This document shows, piece by piece, positions 48,943 to 57,045 of a stretch of 64,000 nt of DNA. The stretch's first letter is position 1; every line of letters begins with the position of its first letter. A program made the position numbers and the translations under genes. Location: positions 138,146 to 202,145 of the forward strand of contig UCAG01000002.1 in the NCBI GenBank assembly GCA_900470285.1. The letters run 5' to 3'. The notes beneath the pieces are model-generated. The model did no database searches and had not been told where the DNA came from. It saw nothing but the letters and a program-made list of their open reading frames with translations. This DNA is from Hyphomicrobiales bacterium. GTDB taxonomy: Bacteria > Pseudomonadota > Alphaproteobacteria > Rhizobiales > Rhizobiaceae.

Positions 48943-50382
48943 TCAGCGCTTCTTCTTTGCGCGTCCGGCAAAAGGATTGTCCGATGTACGCAAGGACAAA
49001 CGAATAGGCACACCCGGCATCTCGAATGTTTCACGCAGACCATTGATGAGATAACGCACATAGGATTGCGGCATCACATCAGGACGCGAGCAGGACACCA
49101 TAAAGCCCGGCGGGCGTGTCTTGACCTGCGTCATATACTTCACTTTAAGGCGACGGCCAGCCACTGCCGGTGGCGGGTGATGGGTAATTACACCTTCGAG
49201 CCAGCGGTTGAGGCGGCCTGTAGAGATGCGCGTATTCCAGATACGATGCGTCATCTCAACGCTTTCCATCAGCTTATCAATACCATGACCGGTTTCACCG
49301 GAAATCGGCACAGCGCGGATACCACGTACCTGCGGCAGCAAACGTTCGGTCTTTTCGCGCAGATCAGCCAGCAAAGCCTGACGGTCTTCGATCAGATCCC
49401 ATTTATTGAAAGCAATAATCGGCGCACGGCCTTCACGGATAATCAGATCAATGATCTGCAAATCCTGCTTTTCAAAAGGAATGGTCGCATCGAGAACGAT
49501 AATCACCACTTCCGCAAAACGGATAGCGCGCAAGCCATCGGCAACGGAAAGTTTTTCCAGCTTTTCCTGCACGCGCGCCTTACGGCGCAGACCTGCGGTG
49601 TCAAACAATTTAACACTGCGGCCACGCCATTCCCATTCAACGGAAATCGAGTCACGGGTAATACCGGCTTCAGGCCCTGTCAGCAGACGATCCTGACCGA
49701 GCATCGTATTAATCATTGTGGACTTACCGGCATTCGGGCGTCCGACAATGGCAATCTGCAGCGGCTTGGTCGCGTCATATTCTGGGATGATTTCCTCATC
49801 CTCATCGCTGACATCTTCACCAACCAGTGCGCCGATTTTTTCCTGCGTAAATTCTTCTTCGGCTTTTTCTTCCGCGAAGGCTTTTTCTTTGCCGATCGCT
49901 TCCACAATCGCATCGCGCAGATCAGGCAGCCCCTGACCATGCTCGGCAGAAATCGGGCAAGGCTCACCCAGACCCAAACGATAGGCATCATAAAGACCGG
50001 CATCAGCGCCACGGGCTTCAGACTTATTGGCTACCAGAATAATCGGCTTGCTGAATTTGCGTACCAGCTGCGCGAACTCAATGTCCGTCGGAGTCAAACC
50101 GGCTTTAGCATCAATCACGAACAGTACCGCATCAGCCTCGTCGATTGCGGCTTCGGTCTGCGCGCGCATACGGCCTTCCAACGTACCGGCTTCGGCAATT
50201 TCCAGACCGGCAGTGTCAATAACTTTGAAATGCAGATCATAGAGCTTGCCGTCGTGAATACGACGGTCACGGGTAACACCCGGCGTATCATCGACCAGCG
50301 CCAGTTTGCGCCCGACAATGCGGTTAAACAGTGTGGACTTGCCGACATTCGGACGTCCGATAATTGCGAGTGTAAAGCTCAT
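48943..50382 (-). CDS. der: GTPase Der (EngA), ribosome assembly
   Basis: A tandem-GTPase factor for 50S subunit maturation. 479 residues: first G domain ([12 protein letters not shown], then DTPGVTRD), an acidic linker rich in Glu and Lys (about 160-195), second G domain ([28 protein letters not shown]), and a C-terminal KH-like domain ending in GRAKKKR. Complete. It is 59 bases downstream of the YfgM-like gene and probably in the same operon. Confidence 0.97.
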   Translation of the reverse strand: MSFTLAIIGRPNVGKSTLFNRIVGRKLALVDDTPGVTRDRRIHDGKLYDLHFKVIDTAGLEIAEAGTLEGRMRAQTEAAIDEADAVLFVIDAKAGLTPTDIEFAQLVRKFSKPIILVANKSEARGADAGLYDAYRLGLGEPCPISAEHGQGLPDLRDAIVEAIGKEKAFAEEKAEEEFTQEKIGALVGEDVSDEDEEIIPEYDATKPLQIAIVGRPNAGKSTMINTMLGQDRLLTGPEAGITRDSISVEWEWRGRSVKLFDTAGLRRKARVQEKLEKLSVADGLRAIRFAEVVIIVLDATIPFEKQDLQIIDLIIREGRAPIIAFNKWDLIEDRQALLADLREKTERLLPQVRGIRAVPISGETGHGIDKLMESVEMTHRIWNTRISTGRLNRWLEGVITHHPPPAVAGRRLKVKYMTQVKTRPPGFMVSCSRPDVMPQSYVRYLINGLRETFEMPGVPIRLSLRTSDNPFAGRAKKKR

Positions 50383-50441
50383 TCAGCTTATTTTTCCGTA
50401 TTATAAAGCGGCACTTAAACCGTCCCGCTCTAATGAGTGTT

Positions 50442-51113
50442 TCAGCCTTTTGCTGCAGTCTCTGTGCTGCGCATCAGGTCAAGCATTGTATTGGCACGCT
50501 GACGGAGATTGGCAGGGATTGCCGCATCATCCGCATTTTGCTGGAACAGTTTGCGGGCATCGTCTGCACGACCTGCCTTGTAAGCCGCCAGACCCAGCAC
50601 TTCACGGGCAGAACCGCGCATCGGATTACCATCCGCGCTCAGTGTTTCCGCACGTTTGGCAACATCTTCATAAGAGCCGGTATCCACCAGAATATAGGCA
50701 GCCCGAAGCTTGGCAACATCACGCAGGGCAACCGGTGCCTTGCTGTCCGCTGCAACCGCATCAAAAGCACTGACAGCACCGGCCATGTCTTTTTTCTGCT
50801 CAAGCAATGTTGCTGTGCGCAACTGTGCCAGAACCGGATAAGACCCTGCGCCTTCGGTTTCCAGCTTCTTCAGAGCGCTCAGGGCTTCATCTGTTTTCTT
50901 TTCACCGGCCAGATCAAGCGCTGTCAGGAACTGGTCGCCCGACACTGCTGCTTTGCTTTCGCGCCAATATTCATAACCGACATAACCGGCTGTACCGATA
51001 ACAACGGCTACCGCGCCACCGATCAAAACCGGACCAAAACGCCGCCATACAGCGCGCACCTGTTCTGAGCGGAGCTCTTCGTTGACTTCGCGGATAAAGC
51101 TGTCGTCTGTCAT
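50442..51113 (-). CDS. Tetratricopeptide-like protein of the YfgM/Ancillary SecYEG translocon family
   Basis: 223 residues: an N-terminal cytoplasmic tail, one membrane segment (about 28-46; VLIGGAVAVVIGTAGYVGY) and an alanine-rich helical periplasmic part with TPR-like repeats. The family (DUF2133/TPR_21) lies next to der in alphaproteobacteria, as YfgM with BamB does near der in E. coli. YfgM is a chaperone linked to the Sec translocon. Role here inferred from family and context. ATG follows AGGGTATTC. Confidence 0.85.
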   Translation of the reverse strand: MTDDSFIREVNEELRSEQVRAVWRRFGPVLIGGAVAVVIGTAGYVGYEYWRESKAAVSGDQFLTALDLAGEKKTDEALSALKKLETEGAGSYPVLAQLRTATLLEQKKDMAGAVSAFDAVAADSKAPVALRDVAKLRAAYILVDTGSYEDVAKRAETLSADGNPMRGSAREVLGLAAYKAGRADDARKLFQQNADDAAIPANLRQRANTMLDLMRSTETAAKG

Positions 51114-51419
51114 GAATACCCTGTGAAACTTGTCAAGATTATCGAATATGCATCAAGAGCACGGACTATGTACATAGCCCGCAACTTAACACACCTATCC
51201 GGCTTTTAGTCGGAATCGCCGACAGATGGTAGTCCTGATTGCGAATTCCTGCATAATTCCTTAATTTGCGCCGCTGAACGCTCAAATCAATGGCACAGCA
51301 TCAAGAGATCCAGAGCATCTTTGTGCATCCATTCAGATGCAGAGCGCTCTCTGCCTGTGCTTTGCCACATTTCACACCTAATCAATCCGCTTCCGATTTA
51401 GCAATGAGCTTTCATTTTC
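51114..51419. other. Intergenic region upstream of the deacetylase gene
   Basis: About 306 bases between divergent genes. Around 51313-51356 a degenerate RIME-like palindrome can be read (GAGCATCT ... AGATGCAGAG, then AGAGCGCTCT). Nothing else is recognisable. Confidence 0.4.
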
Positions 51420-52439
51420 ATGTATCAGTCTTTTCTTTCCGGTTTTGCGGTTTCTCTATGTCTGGCCACGGCTGCGCAGGCGATGCCCGATATGCCTGCA
51501 GCGCCTCAGCAACAGGAAAAACCGGCTGATACCCGCCCGAAACAGGTGGTGATTATCTCCTTTGACGGCGCGCATGATAACAAGCTCTGGCAGCGCAGCC
51601 GCGCATTGGGACAGGAAACCGGTGCACATTTCACCTATTTTCTCTCCTGCGTCTTTTATCTGGAACGGGCAGACCGTGCGCAATATCAGCCACCGCGTAT
51701 GAAAGCAGGCCGCTCCAATGTAGGCTTTGCACAGGATAAAGCAGAAATTGCCACTCGTCTCGATCAGGTATGGAAAGCCAATCTGGAAGGCCATGAAATT
51801 GCCAGTCATGGTTGCGGCCACTTTGACGGCAAGAGCTGGACAGCAAAAGAATGGGCGCAGGAAATTCAGGCATTCCGCAATATTGTCGGCAATGCATGGA
51901 GCGCCAATAAAATAGACGGCGAACCGGAAGGCTGGAAAGATCTGGTCTATAACAAAATCACCGGCTTTCGTGCGCCTTACCTCTCCGATGACAAGCCGGT
52001 GCAGACAGCTTTGCGTGAAAGTGGTTTTGCCTATCAGGCCAGCGGCGTAACCTCAGGGCCTGAATTGCCAAAGAATTTTGCAGGTCTCAAAAGTTTCGAC
52101 CTGCCGCTGATACCGGAAGGCCCTGCCCGCAAACCGGTTATTGCCATGGACTATAATCTCTATGTGCGCCATTCGGGCGGCAAAGAGAAACCGGAACAGG
52201 CAGCGCAATTTGAGCAGCGCAGCTATGATGCCTTTATGAATGCGTTCAACAAACAATATGACGGCCAGCGTATTCCGCTGCAAATGGGCTTCCACTTTGT
52301 GCTGATGAATAACGGCGCTTACTGGAATGCGCTGGAGCGTTTTGCCCGTGATGTGTGCAAACGTCAGGATGTACGCTGCGTCAGCTATCAGGATTATCTG
52401 GCGGAACCGGAACTACATAAAAGACAAACCGTTCTCTGA
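51420..52439 (+). CDS. Secreted polysaccharide deacetylase family protein
   Basis: 339 residues with a signal peptide (about 1-22, ending AAQA) and a NodB-like deacetylase domain. Motif 1 reads SFDGAHD in place of the usual TFDDG, motif 2 is HGCGH in ASHGCGHFDG (HxxxH zinc ligands retained), and motif 3 is FRAPYLSDD (RxPY). The conserved second aspartate of motif 1 thus seems displaced or replaced. It should act on a periplasmic glycan. No ribosome binding site is obvious. The last codons lie in a 10-bp hairpin. Confidence 0.85.
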   Translation: MYQSFLSGFAVSLCLATAAQAMPDMPAAPQQQEKPADTRPKQVVIISFDGAHDNKLWQRSRALGQETGAHFTYFLSCVFYLERADRAQYQPPRMKAGRSNVGFAQDKAEIATRLDQVWKANLEGHEIASHGCGHFDGKSWTAKEWAQEIQAFRNIVGNAWSANKIDGEPEGWKDLVYNKITGFRAPYLSDDKPVQTALRESGFAYQASGVTSGPELPKNFAGLKSFDLPLIPEGPARKPVIAMDYNLYVRHSGGKEKPEQAAQFEQRSYDAFMNAFNKQYDGQRIPLQMGFHFVLMNNGAYWNALERFARDVCKRQDVRCVSYQDYLAEPELHKRQTVL

Positions 52440-52454
52440 CAGAACAGAGAACGG
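52429..52454. terminator. Hairpin overlapping the deacetylase stop codon
   Basis: CCGTTCTCTG (52429-52438) and CAGAGAACGG (52445-52454) form a 10-bp stem with a six-base loop; the deacetylase stop TGA is at 52437-52439, inside it. No T tract follows on the plus strand. Confidence 0.5.
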
Positions 52455-52466
52455 CAGCCTCAAGGT

Positions 52467-52820
52467 TTAAGCAAAAAATTCCGCATAAATTTCCGGCTTG
52501 AAACCGGCCAGCAATTTGCCGTCCCTCTCCAGAACCGGACGCTTGATCATCGACAGATTGCCGAGCATCAGCTCAATAGCCTTGGCTTCAGTCAAATCCT
52601 GTTTCTGGGCATCATCGAGTTTACGGAATGTCTGACCTGCACGGTTGATTACGGTTTCCCAACCCAGTGTCTGGCACCAGTTTTCCAGCCTGGCACGATC
52701 CAGACCAACCTTCTTATAATCATGAAAATCAAAGGTGATATTCTGCTCTGTAAGCCAGTCCTGCGCCTTACGCATCGTGTCACAATTCTTAATGCCGTAA
52801 ATGGTTACAGTCACGTCCAT
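52467..52820 (-). CDS. ArsC/Spx family protein, YffB type
   Basis: 117 residues of the arsenate reductase-like thioredoxin fold (Spx/MgsR/YffB). The N-terminal cysteine is in IYGIKNCDTMRKAQDWL, a CxxM variant rather than CxxC; SMIKRPVLERDGKLLAGFKP is the family signature. YffB members probably handle thiol-dependent reduction, not arsenate. ATG follows AGAGAGGA; a start at 52853 would add 11 residues. A RIME-like repeat begins 14 bases upstream of its start. Confidence 0.9.
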   Translation of the reverse strand: MDVTVTIYGIKNCDTMRKAQDWLTEQNITFDFHDYKKVGLDRARLENWCQTLGWETVINRAGQTFRKLDDAQKQDLTEAKAIELMLGNLSMIKRPVLERDGKLLAGFKPEIYAEFFA

Positions 52821-52833
52821 TCCTCTCTGCTTT

Positions 52834-52941
52834 ATAGAGCGGTTTACGTTCATGTTGAATCGCAGTGCTCGCTCTATATTCTTTAGTTTGTCGTATTATC
52901 CCGACGTCAAGTTGATCCAACTTGACTGTGAAATGCTCTAG
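52834..52941. repeat. RIME/Bru-RS-like palindromic element, copy D
   Basis: 108 bp, nearly identical to the copy at 12694-12802. Left palindrome TAGAGCG...CGCTCTA (52835-52876), linker ATTCTTTAGTTTGTCGTATT, the same TCAAGTTG-ATC-CAACTTGA stem (52907-52925), and the end GAAATGCTCTAG. It is the whole spacer between the ArsC-like gene and the MerR stop. Confidence 0.85.
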
Positions 52942-52944
52942 TCT

Positions 52945-53394
52945 TTATTTCAATGTTTGCGCCGGATGATCGTGATCATGGCCGCACTGGCTGTGATCTT
53001 CAAGAATCTGAATCACCCTGCATTCACAAACCCGTCCGTGATCGCACTCACTGACCATGCGGCGTAATTCATCGCGCAAGGCTGACAGGCGCCCGATACG
53101 ATCTTCAATCTCATCAAGATGACGCCGCGCAATCGAATCTGCCTCATGACAGGAGGCATTCGGCGTCTCGGTCATGGCCAGTAATTCACGAATGTCATTG
53201 ATTTCAAAGCCGAGATCACGCGCATGGCGGATAAAAGTCAGGCGCTTAATATCTTCCGCGCCATATTCCCGCCGCTGACTCTCAGTGCGTTCCGGCTCAC
53301 GGATCAGCCCGATTTGCTCGTAAAAACGGATAGTTGGCACTTTAACACCGCTACGTGCCGCAACTTTGCCAATCGTATAACCTTTTTTGTCCAT
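52945..53394 (-). CDS. MerR family metal-responsive regulator (ZntR/CadR/PbrR-like)
   Basis: 149 residues: an N-terminal winged helix (about 5-70; YTIGKVAARSGVKVPTIRFYEQIGL), a dimerisation helix (about 80-118) and a cysteine-rich C-terminal metal site (ECDHGRVCECRV), plus an unusual histidine-rich tail QCGHDHDHP. The cysteine spacing fits Zn/Cd/Pb sensors. It is divergent from the P1B ATPase at 53470 and should activate it through the operator at 53403-53433. The start ATG follows GGAGCAAGCGGAAAA; a much longer frame upstream, running opposite to the ATPase gene, is spurious. Confidence 0.9.
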   Translation of the reverse strand: MDKKGYTIGKVAARSGVKVPTIRFYEQIGLIREPERTESQRREYGAEDIKRLTFIRHARDLGFEINDIRELLAMTETPNASCHEADSIARRHLDEIEDRIGRLSALRDELRRMVSECDHGRVCECRVIQILEDHSQCGHDHDHPAQTLK

Positions 53395-53402
53395 TTTTCC
53401 GC

Positions 53403-53433
53403 TTGCTCCTATAGCCACTAGAGCATTTAGGGT
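53403..53433 (+). promoter_or_regulatory. MerR-type operator and promoter of the ATPase gene
   Basis: TTGCTC (-35, 53403-53408) and TAGGGT (-10, 53428-53433) are separated by 19 bases, the long spacer of MerR-activated promoters. Inside lies the near-perfect dyad CTATAG-CCA-CTAGAG (53409-53423). It sits between the divergent regulator and pump genes. Confidence 0.65.
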
Positions 53434-53469
53434 CTTTCTCAAAAGATGCAAGAGAAAAGGAAATTGGAG

Positions 53470-55761
53470 ATGTCCGGTCCCGTCCGTCAGGATAGATTCC
53501 GTGTTGAAGGCATGGATTGCGCCTCCTGCGCCATGAAAATTGACACGGCTGTGCGCCGCCTTGGCAAGCAGATCAGCGATGTCAATGTCTCGGTCACCAA
53601 AGGCATAATGACTGTAACCCATAATGGTGTCGAAGCCGACGCTATTACCGGCCAGCTGAAAAAACTCGGCTATAAATCCAGCTATATGGGTGCCAATCAA
53701 GGCGCTGTTGTTGCAGAGCCGGAAACCGACGCTCATGTCTGCTCCGGTGATCATGACCACGATCATAGTCATCACAATCATGATCATGCCTCGCATGATC
53801 ATAAAGACCATAGTCACAGTCATGCGTACGAGCAGAAGCAGGAAAAGGTCAAAGAGTCCTCACCGCTGCATATGCATGATCATGGCACTGTTGAAGACAG
53901 CAAGCCGTGGTGGCAGCAGGGTAAAGCGAGGCTGACAATTGCTGCGGGTACTGCACTGGTTGCAGCCTATCTTCTCGGCCATTTTGTTCCGCAATATGAA
54001 ATCTATATTTTCTCTGCCGCGATGCTGGTGGGGCTGGTGCCGATTGCCCGCCGCGCTTTGGCCGGCGCCCGTTTCGGAACGCCATTCTCTATTGAAACAC
54101 TGATGACCGTTGCCGCTGTCGGCGCGCTGTTTATCGGTGCCGTGGAAGAAGCCGCGATGGTTGTCTTCCTGTTCCTGATCGGTGAGCTTCTGGAAGGTGT
54201 GGCTGCACGACGTGCCCGCAACTCCATCCGCGGCCTTGCCGATCTGGTACCGAAAACTGCGCGTGTGGAAAAAGACGGGCAGATTATCGAGCAGGACGCT
54301 GCAAGTCTTGGTGTAGGCACAATCATTCTGGTACGTCCGGGTGACCGTATTGCTGCCGATGGTGAAGTTATCAGCGGAAACAGCGCGGTCAATGAAGCCC
54401 CTGTGACCGGCGAAAGCACGCCTAAGAATAAAGAAATTGGCGATAAGGTTTTTGCAGGAACTATCAATTCTGATGCTGTCCTGCGGGTTAAAGTCACTGC
54501 CACTGCGCAGAACAACACCATTGCCCGTATTATTGCACAGGTTGAGGAAGCACAGGAATCCAAAGCACCGACCGAACGTTTTATCGACCGCTTCTCGGTC
54601 TGGTACACACCTGCGGTGATGATCCTTGCTGCTCTGGTGGCGATTATACCGCCGCTTGTTGCCGGTGGTGACTGGAATGAATGGATCTATAAAGGTCTCG
54701 CCATTCTGCTGATCGGCTGTCCTTGTGCTCTGGTTATTTCCACGCCTGCCGCGATTGCTGCCGGTCTTTCTTCCGGTGCGCGCCGTGGCCTGCTGATGAA
54801 AGGTGGTGCAGTTCTGGAAAGCGCCGGTCATGTGACAGCTGCCGCCTTTGACAAGACCGGCACGCTGACAGAAGGCAAACCGGTTGTCACAGACATCATC
54901 GCCTTTGGCAGCTCGGAAGAAGAAGTTCTGCGCTATGCGGCAGCCGTTGAACAGGGCTCGAGCCATCCGCTTGCTGTTGCTATTCTCAAGGCTGCGGAAG
55001 ATCGCAAACTGGCTCTGCCGCAAGTACATGACGGCGCAGCGCTTGGTGGTAAAGGCGTATCCGGTACAGTTGACGGCAAAGCCATTCTGCTGGCCTCTCC
55101 TAAAGCTATCGCCGCCAAGACCAGCATTTCCGATGCGGATCAGAGGCGCATCGCTGATATGAATGATCAGGGCAAGACCGTCTCGCTGCTGATGATCGGC
55201 GACCAGCTTGCCGGTGGTATCGCCATGCGGGATGAGCCGCGTGAAGATGCGCGTCAGGGTATCAAAGCACTGCAGGCGCAGGGTATCCGCACCATCATGC
55301 TGACCGGTGACAACCGCCGTACGGCAGAAGCGATCGGCCGCGATCTCGGCATGGAAGTCCATGCGGAAATGATGCCCGCAGACAAGCGTCGCGTGGTCGG
55401 TGAACTGAAAGCCGATAAGCAGATCGTTGCGAAAATCGGTGACGGTATCAATGACGCTCCGGCACTGGCCGCTGCCGATCTCGGTATCGCCATGGGCGGC
55501 GGTACTGATGTGGCGCTCGAAACTGCTGATGCCGCGATCATGCATGGCCGGGTAACTGACGTTGCCAATATGATCGACCTGTCAAAAACAACCATGGCGA
55601 ATATCAAGCAGAATATTACGCTCGCCATTGGATTGAAGGTCGTGTTCCTCATCACCACGATCCTCGGCATTACCGGACTTTGGCCAGCTATTCTGGCCGA
55701 TACCGGTGCCACCGTTCTGGTGACAGCCAATGCCATGCGGTTGCTGCGCTGGAAACCTTAA
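53470..55761 (+). CDS. P1B-type Zn/Cd/Pb-exporting ATPase
   Basis: A heavy-metal efflux pump of 763 residues. N-terminal metal-binding domain with the CxxC pair Cys17 and Cys20 (GMDCASC), then a striking His/Asp-rich linker (about 93-130; repeated HDHDHSHHNHDH-type runs), eight helices, the CPC ion site at 417-419, the phosphorylated Asp461 (DKTGTLTEGKP), and the ATP-binding GDGINDAPALA. The CPC motif without a Cu-specific pattern, the ZntR-like partner and the His linker indicate Zn, Cd or Pb. The ATG used follows AAAAGGAAATTGGAG; the ATG at 53446 is weaker. A terminator follows. Confidence 0.94.
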   Translation: MSGPVRQDRFRVEGMDCASCAMKIDTAVRRLGKQISDVNVSVTKGIMTVTHNGVEADAITGQLKKLGYKSSYMGANQGAVVAEPETDAHVCSGDHDHDHSHHNHDHASHDHKDHSHSHAYEQKQEKVKESSPLHMHDHGTVEDSKPWWQQGKARLTIAAGTALVAAYLLGHFVPQYEIYIFSAAMLVGLVPIARRALAGARFGTPFSIETLMTVAAVGALFIGAVEEAAMVVFLFLIGELLEGVAARRARNSIRGLADLVPKTARVEKDGQIIEQDAASLGVGTIILVRPGDRIAADGEVISGNSAVNEAPVTGESTPKNKEIGDKVFAGTINSDAVLRVKVTATAQNNTIARIIAQVEEAQESKAPTERFIDRFSVWYTPAVMILAALVAIIPPLVAGGDWNEWIYKGLAILLIGCPCALVISTPAAIAAGLSSGARRGLLMKGGAVLESAGHVTAAAFDKTGTLTEGKPVVTDIIAFGSSEEEVLRYAAAVEQGSSHPLAVAILKAAEDRKLALPQVHDGAALGGKGVSGTVDGKAILLASPKAIAAKTSISDADQRRIADMNDQGKTVSLLMIGDQLAGGIAMRDEPREDARQGIKALQAQGIRTIMLTGDNRRTAEAIGRDLGMEVHAEMMPADKRRVVGELKADKQIVAKIGDGINDAPALAAADLGIAMGGGTDVALETADAAIMHGRVTDVANMIDLSKTTMANIKQNITLAIGLKVVFLITTILGITGLWPAILADTGATVLVTANAMRLLRWKP

Positions 55762-55776
55762 TCCATTTACAAAATC

Positions 55777-55808
55777 AAAAAGGGCACCATCCGGTGCCCT
55801 TTTTATTT
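55777..55808 (+). terminator. Intrinsic terminator after the ATPase gene
   Basis: AAAAAGGGCACC-ATCC-GGTGCCCTTTTT: a 12-bp stem and T tract, ending the efflux gene. Confidence 0.93.
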
Positions 55809-55811
55809 AGT

Positions 55812-55900
55812 GCGTATCCCGAAAAGTGGGAACCGCCTTCGCGGGAAAATCAGTCCACTGGACTGATTTTTTAATCCCGCTTCGATCGGATAAGATACGC
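55812..55900. repeat. Nested palindromic repeat
   Basis: Outer arms GCGTATC (55812-55818) and GATACGC (55894-55900) enclose CCCGAAAAGTGGGAACCG. Inside is a second palindrome: GCGGGA...TCCCGC framing AAAATCAGTCC-ACT-GGACTGATTTT, an 11-bp perfect stem with a 3-base loop. A shortened relative of the inner part overlaps the purD stop at 41711-41748. The outer motif resembles intergenic repeats I know from Brucella. Confidence 0.75.
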
Positions 55901-55914
55901 CAAAAACAAATAGA

Positions 55915-55956
55915 TAGAGCATTTTCTATGATCCATGATAAGCTGGAAATGCTCTA
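55915..55956. repeat. RIME-like half element overlapping the LysR stop
   Basis: TAGAGCATTT (55915-55924) and AAATGCTCTA (55947-55956) form a perfect 10-bp stem. The last three bases are the TAG stop of the LysR gene, so the repeat supplies the end of that gene. Confidence 0.65.
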
Positions 55957-56880
55957 TGTCAGACTGTAATCTGTTTCTTCACGGGCAATTTTTGCATATT
56001 CATTGCCGAGGAAATCCAGCAGTGACCGAACAGAAGGCAGCAAGCCGCGCCGCGACGGGAAAGCTGCATGGAGAATACCGGTGCGCGGTGCCCATTCCGG
56101 CAGCACATCCACCAGACGCCCCTCACGCAGATCATCGCGGATAACCATCGTCGGCAACTGACATACACCGACACCATGCAGAGCCGCCATACGCAGAGCC
56201 ACCATATCTTCCGTTATCAGGCGCGGCTTGTGATGTACACGCGCTGTCGCACCATCTGCCTTTTCCAGACACCATTCATGATCCACCCGCAGCGGGTCCC
56301 ATGCCATGCTTGGCAATGCAGCCAGATCAGCCGGTACCAAAGGCCGGTTAATTTCGGCAATTACGGACGGACTGGCGACAAGACGCTGCGGACTTTCCGC
56401 CAGTTTACGGATGACAAGATCACTGTCATCCAACGGCGGAAAGCGCACGCGGATTGCCAGATCAAAGCCTTCCCGCAGCACATCAACACGGCGGTTTGTA
56501 CTTTCCAACAACACATCGACCTTGGGATTTTCCTGCATGAAGCGGGCAATCATGTCGCCGATCTGGAAGTAAATCATTGAAGACGGACAACTGACCCGCA
56601 CTATGCCCTGCGGTTCCGAACGCATCCGGTCAATTACCTCCTGCGCGGCTTCGGCCTCAACCAGCATAGCCACACAATGACGATAATATTCATGCCCGAC
56701 TTCCGTCACCGCAAAATGGCGGGTTGTGCGCTGGATCAGCCGCACACCAAGACTGTCCTCCAGAAGACCAATGCGGCGACTGAGACGGGAGCGCGGCATA
56801 TTCAGCTTGCGTGCCGCAGCAGCAAATCCGCCCTGCTCTACCACAACCACGAAAAATCTCAGATCATTCAGATCCTGCAT
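55954..56880 (-). CDS. LysR family transcriptional regulator
   Basis: 308 residues: a winged-helix DNA-binding domain (about 1-60; LRFFVVVVEQGGFAAAARKLN, then SRLSRRIGLLEDSLGVRLIQR) and a substrate-binding domain (about 90-300). The effector is unknown. It is divergent from the pirin and hydrolase genes and very likely controls them through the dyad at 56937-56973. ATG follows AGGGAGTTTCC. Its stop codon is the end of a RIME-like palindrome. Confidence 0.94.
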   Translation of the reverse strand: MQDLNDLRFFVVVVEQGGFAAAARKLNMPRSRLSRRIGLLEDSLGVRLIQRTTRHFAVTEVGHEYYRHCVAMLVEAEAAQEVIDRMRSEPQGIVRVSCPSSMIYFQIGDMIARFMQENPKVDVLLESTNRRVDVLREGFDLAIRVRFPPLDDSDLVIRKLAESPQRLVASPSVIAEINRPLVPADLAALPSMAWDPLRVDHEWCLEKADGATARVHHKPRLITEDMVALRMAALHGVGVCQLPTMVIRDDLREGRLVDVLPEWAPRTGILHAAFPSRRGLLPSVRSLLDFLGNEYAKIAREETDYSLT

Positions 56881-56936
56881 GGAAACTCCCTGTCATGTCA
56901 TCTGTTTCGTTGAATATAACCTTATTATTTTAAATC

Positions 56937-56973
56937 GCTACGATATTGTCTCATATTTCAGACATTGTAGTGC
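56937..56973. promoter_or_regulatory. Putative LysR operator
   Basis: An imperfect inverted repeat in the LysR-pirin intergenic region: CTACGATATTGTCT-catattTC-AGACATTGTAG, with CTAC...GTAG outer and TGTCT...AGACA inner arms. Position and symmetry fit a LysR binding site for divergent control. Confidence 0.5.
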
Positions 56974-57045
56974 ATTTTTGCTGACTACCGCTATTTTTGT
57001 CCTGCTCATATCTTCCTGTCATCAAAGCAATACAGGAGACAGGCA

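Noticed and set aside
48781-50406. 541-codon plus-strand frame opposite der
   Set aside because: Der is unmistakable on the minus strand; the antisense translation shows no domain and is explained by codon bias.
53860-55545. 561-codon open frame antisense to the P1B ATPase gene
   Set aside because: It is the mirror of a well-supported gene, has a composition rich in His, Arg and Cys without any family motif, and no ribosome binding site.
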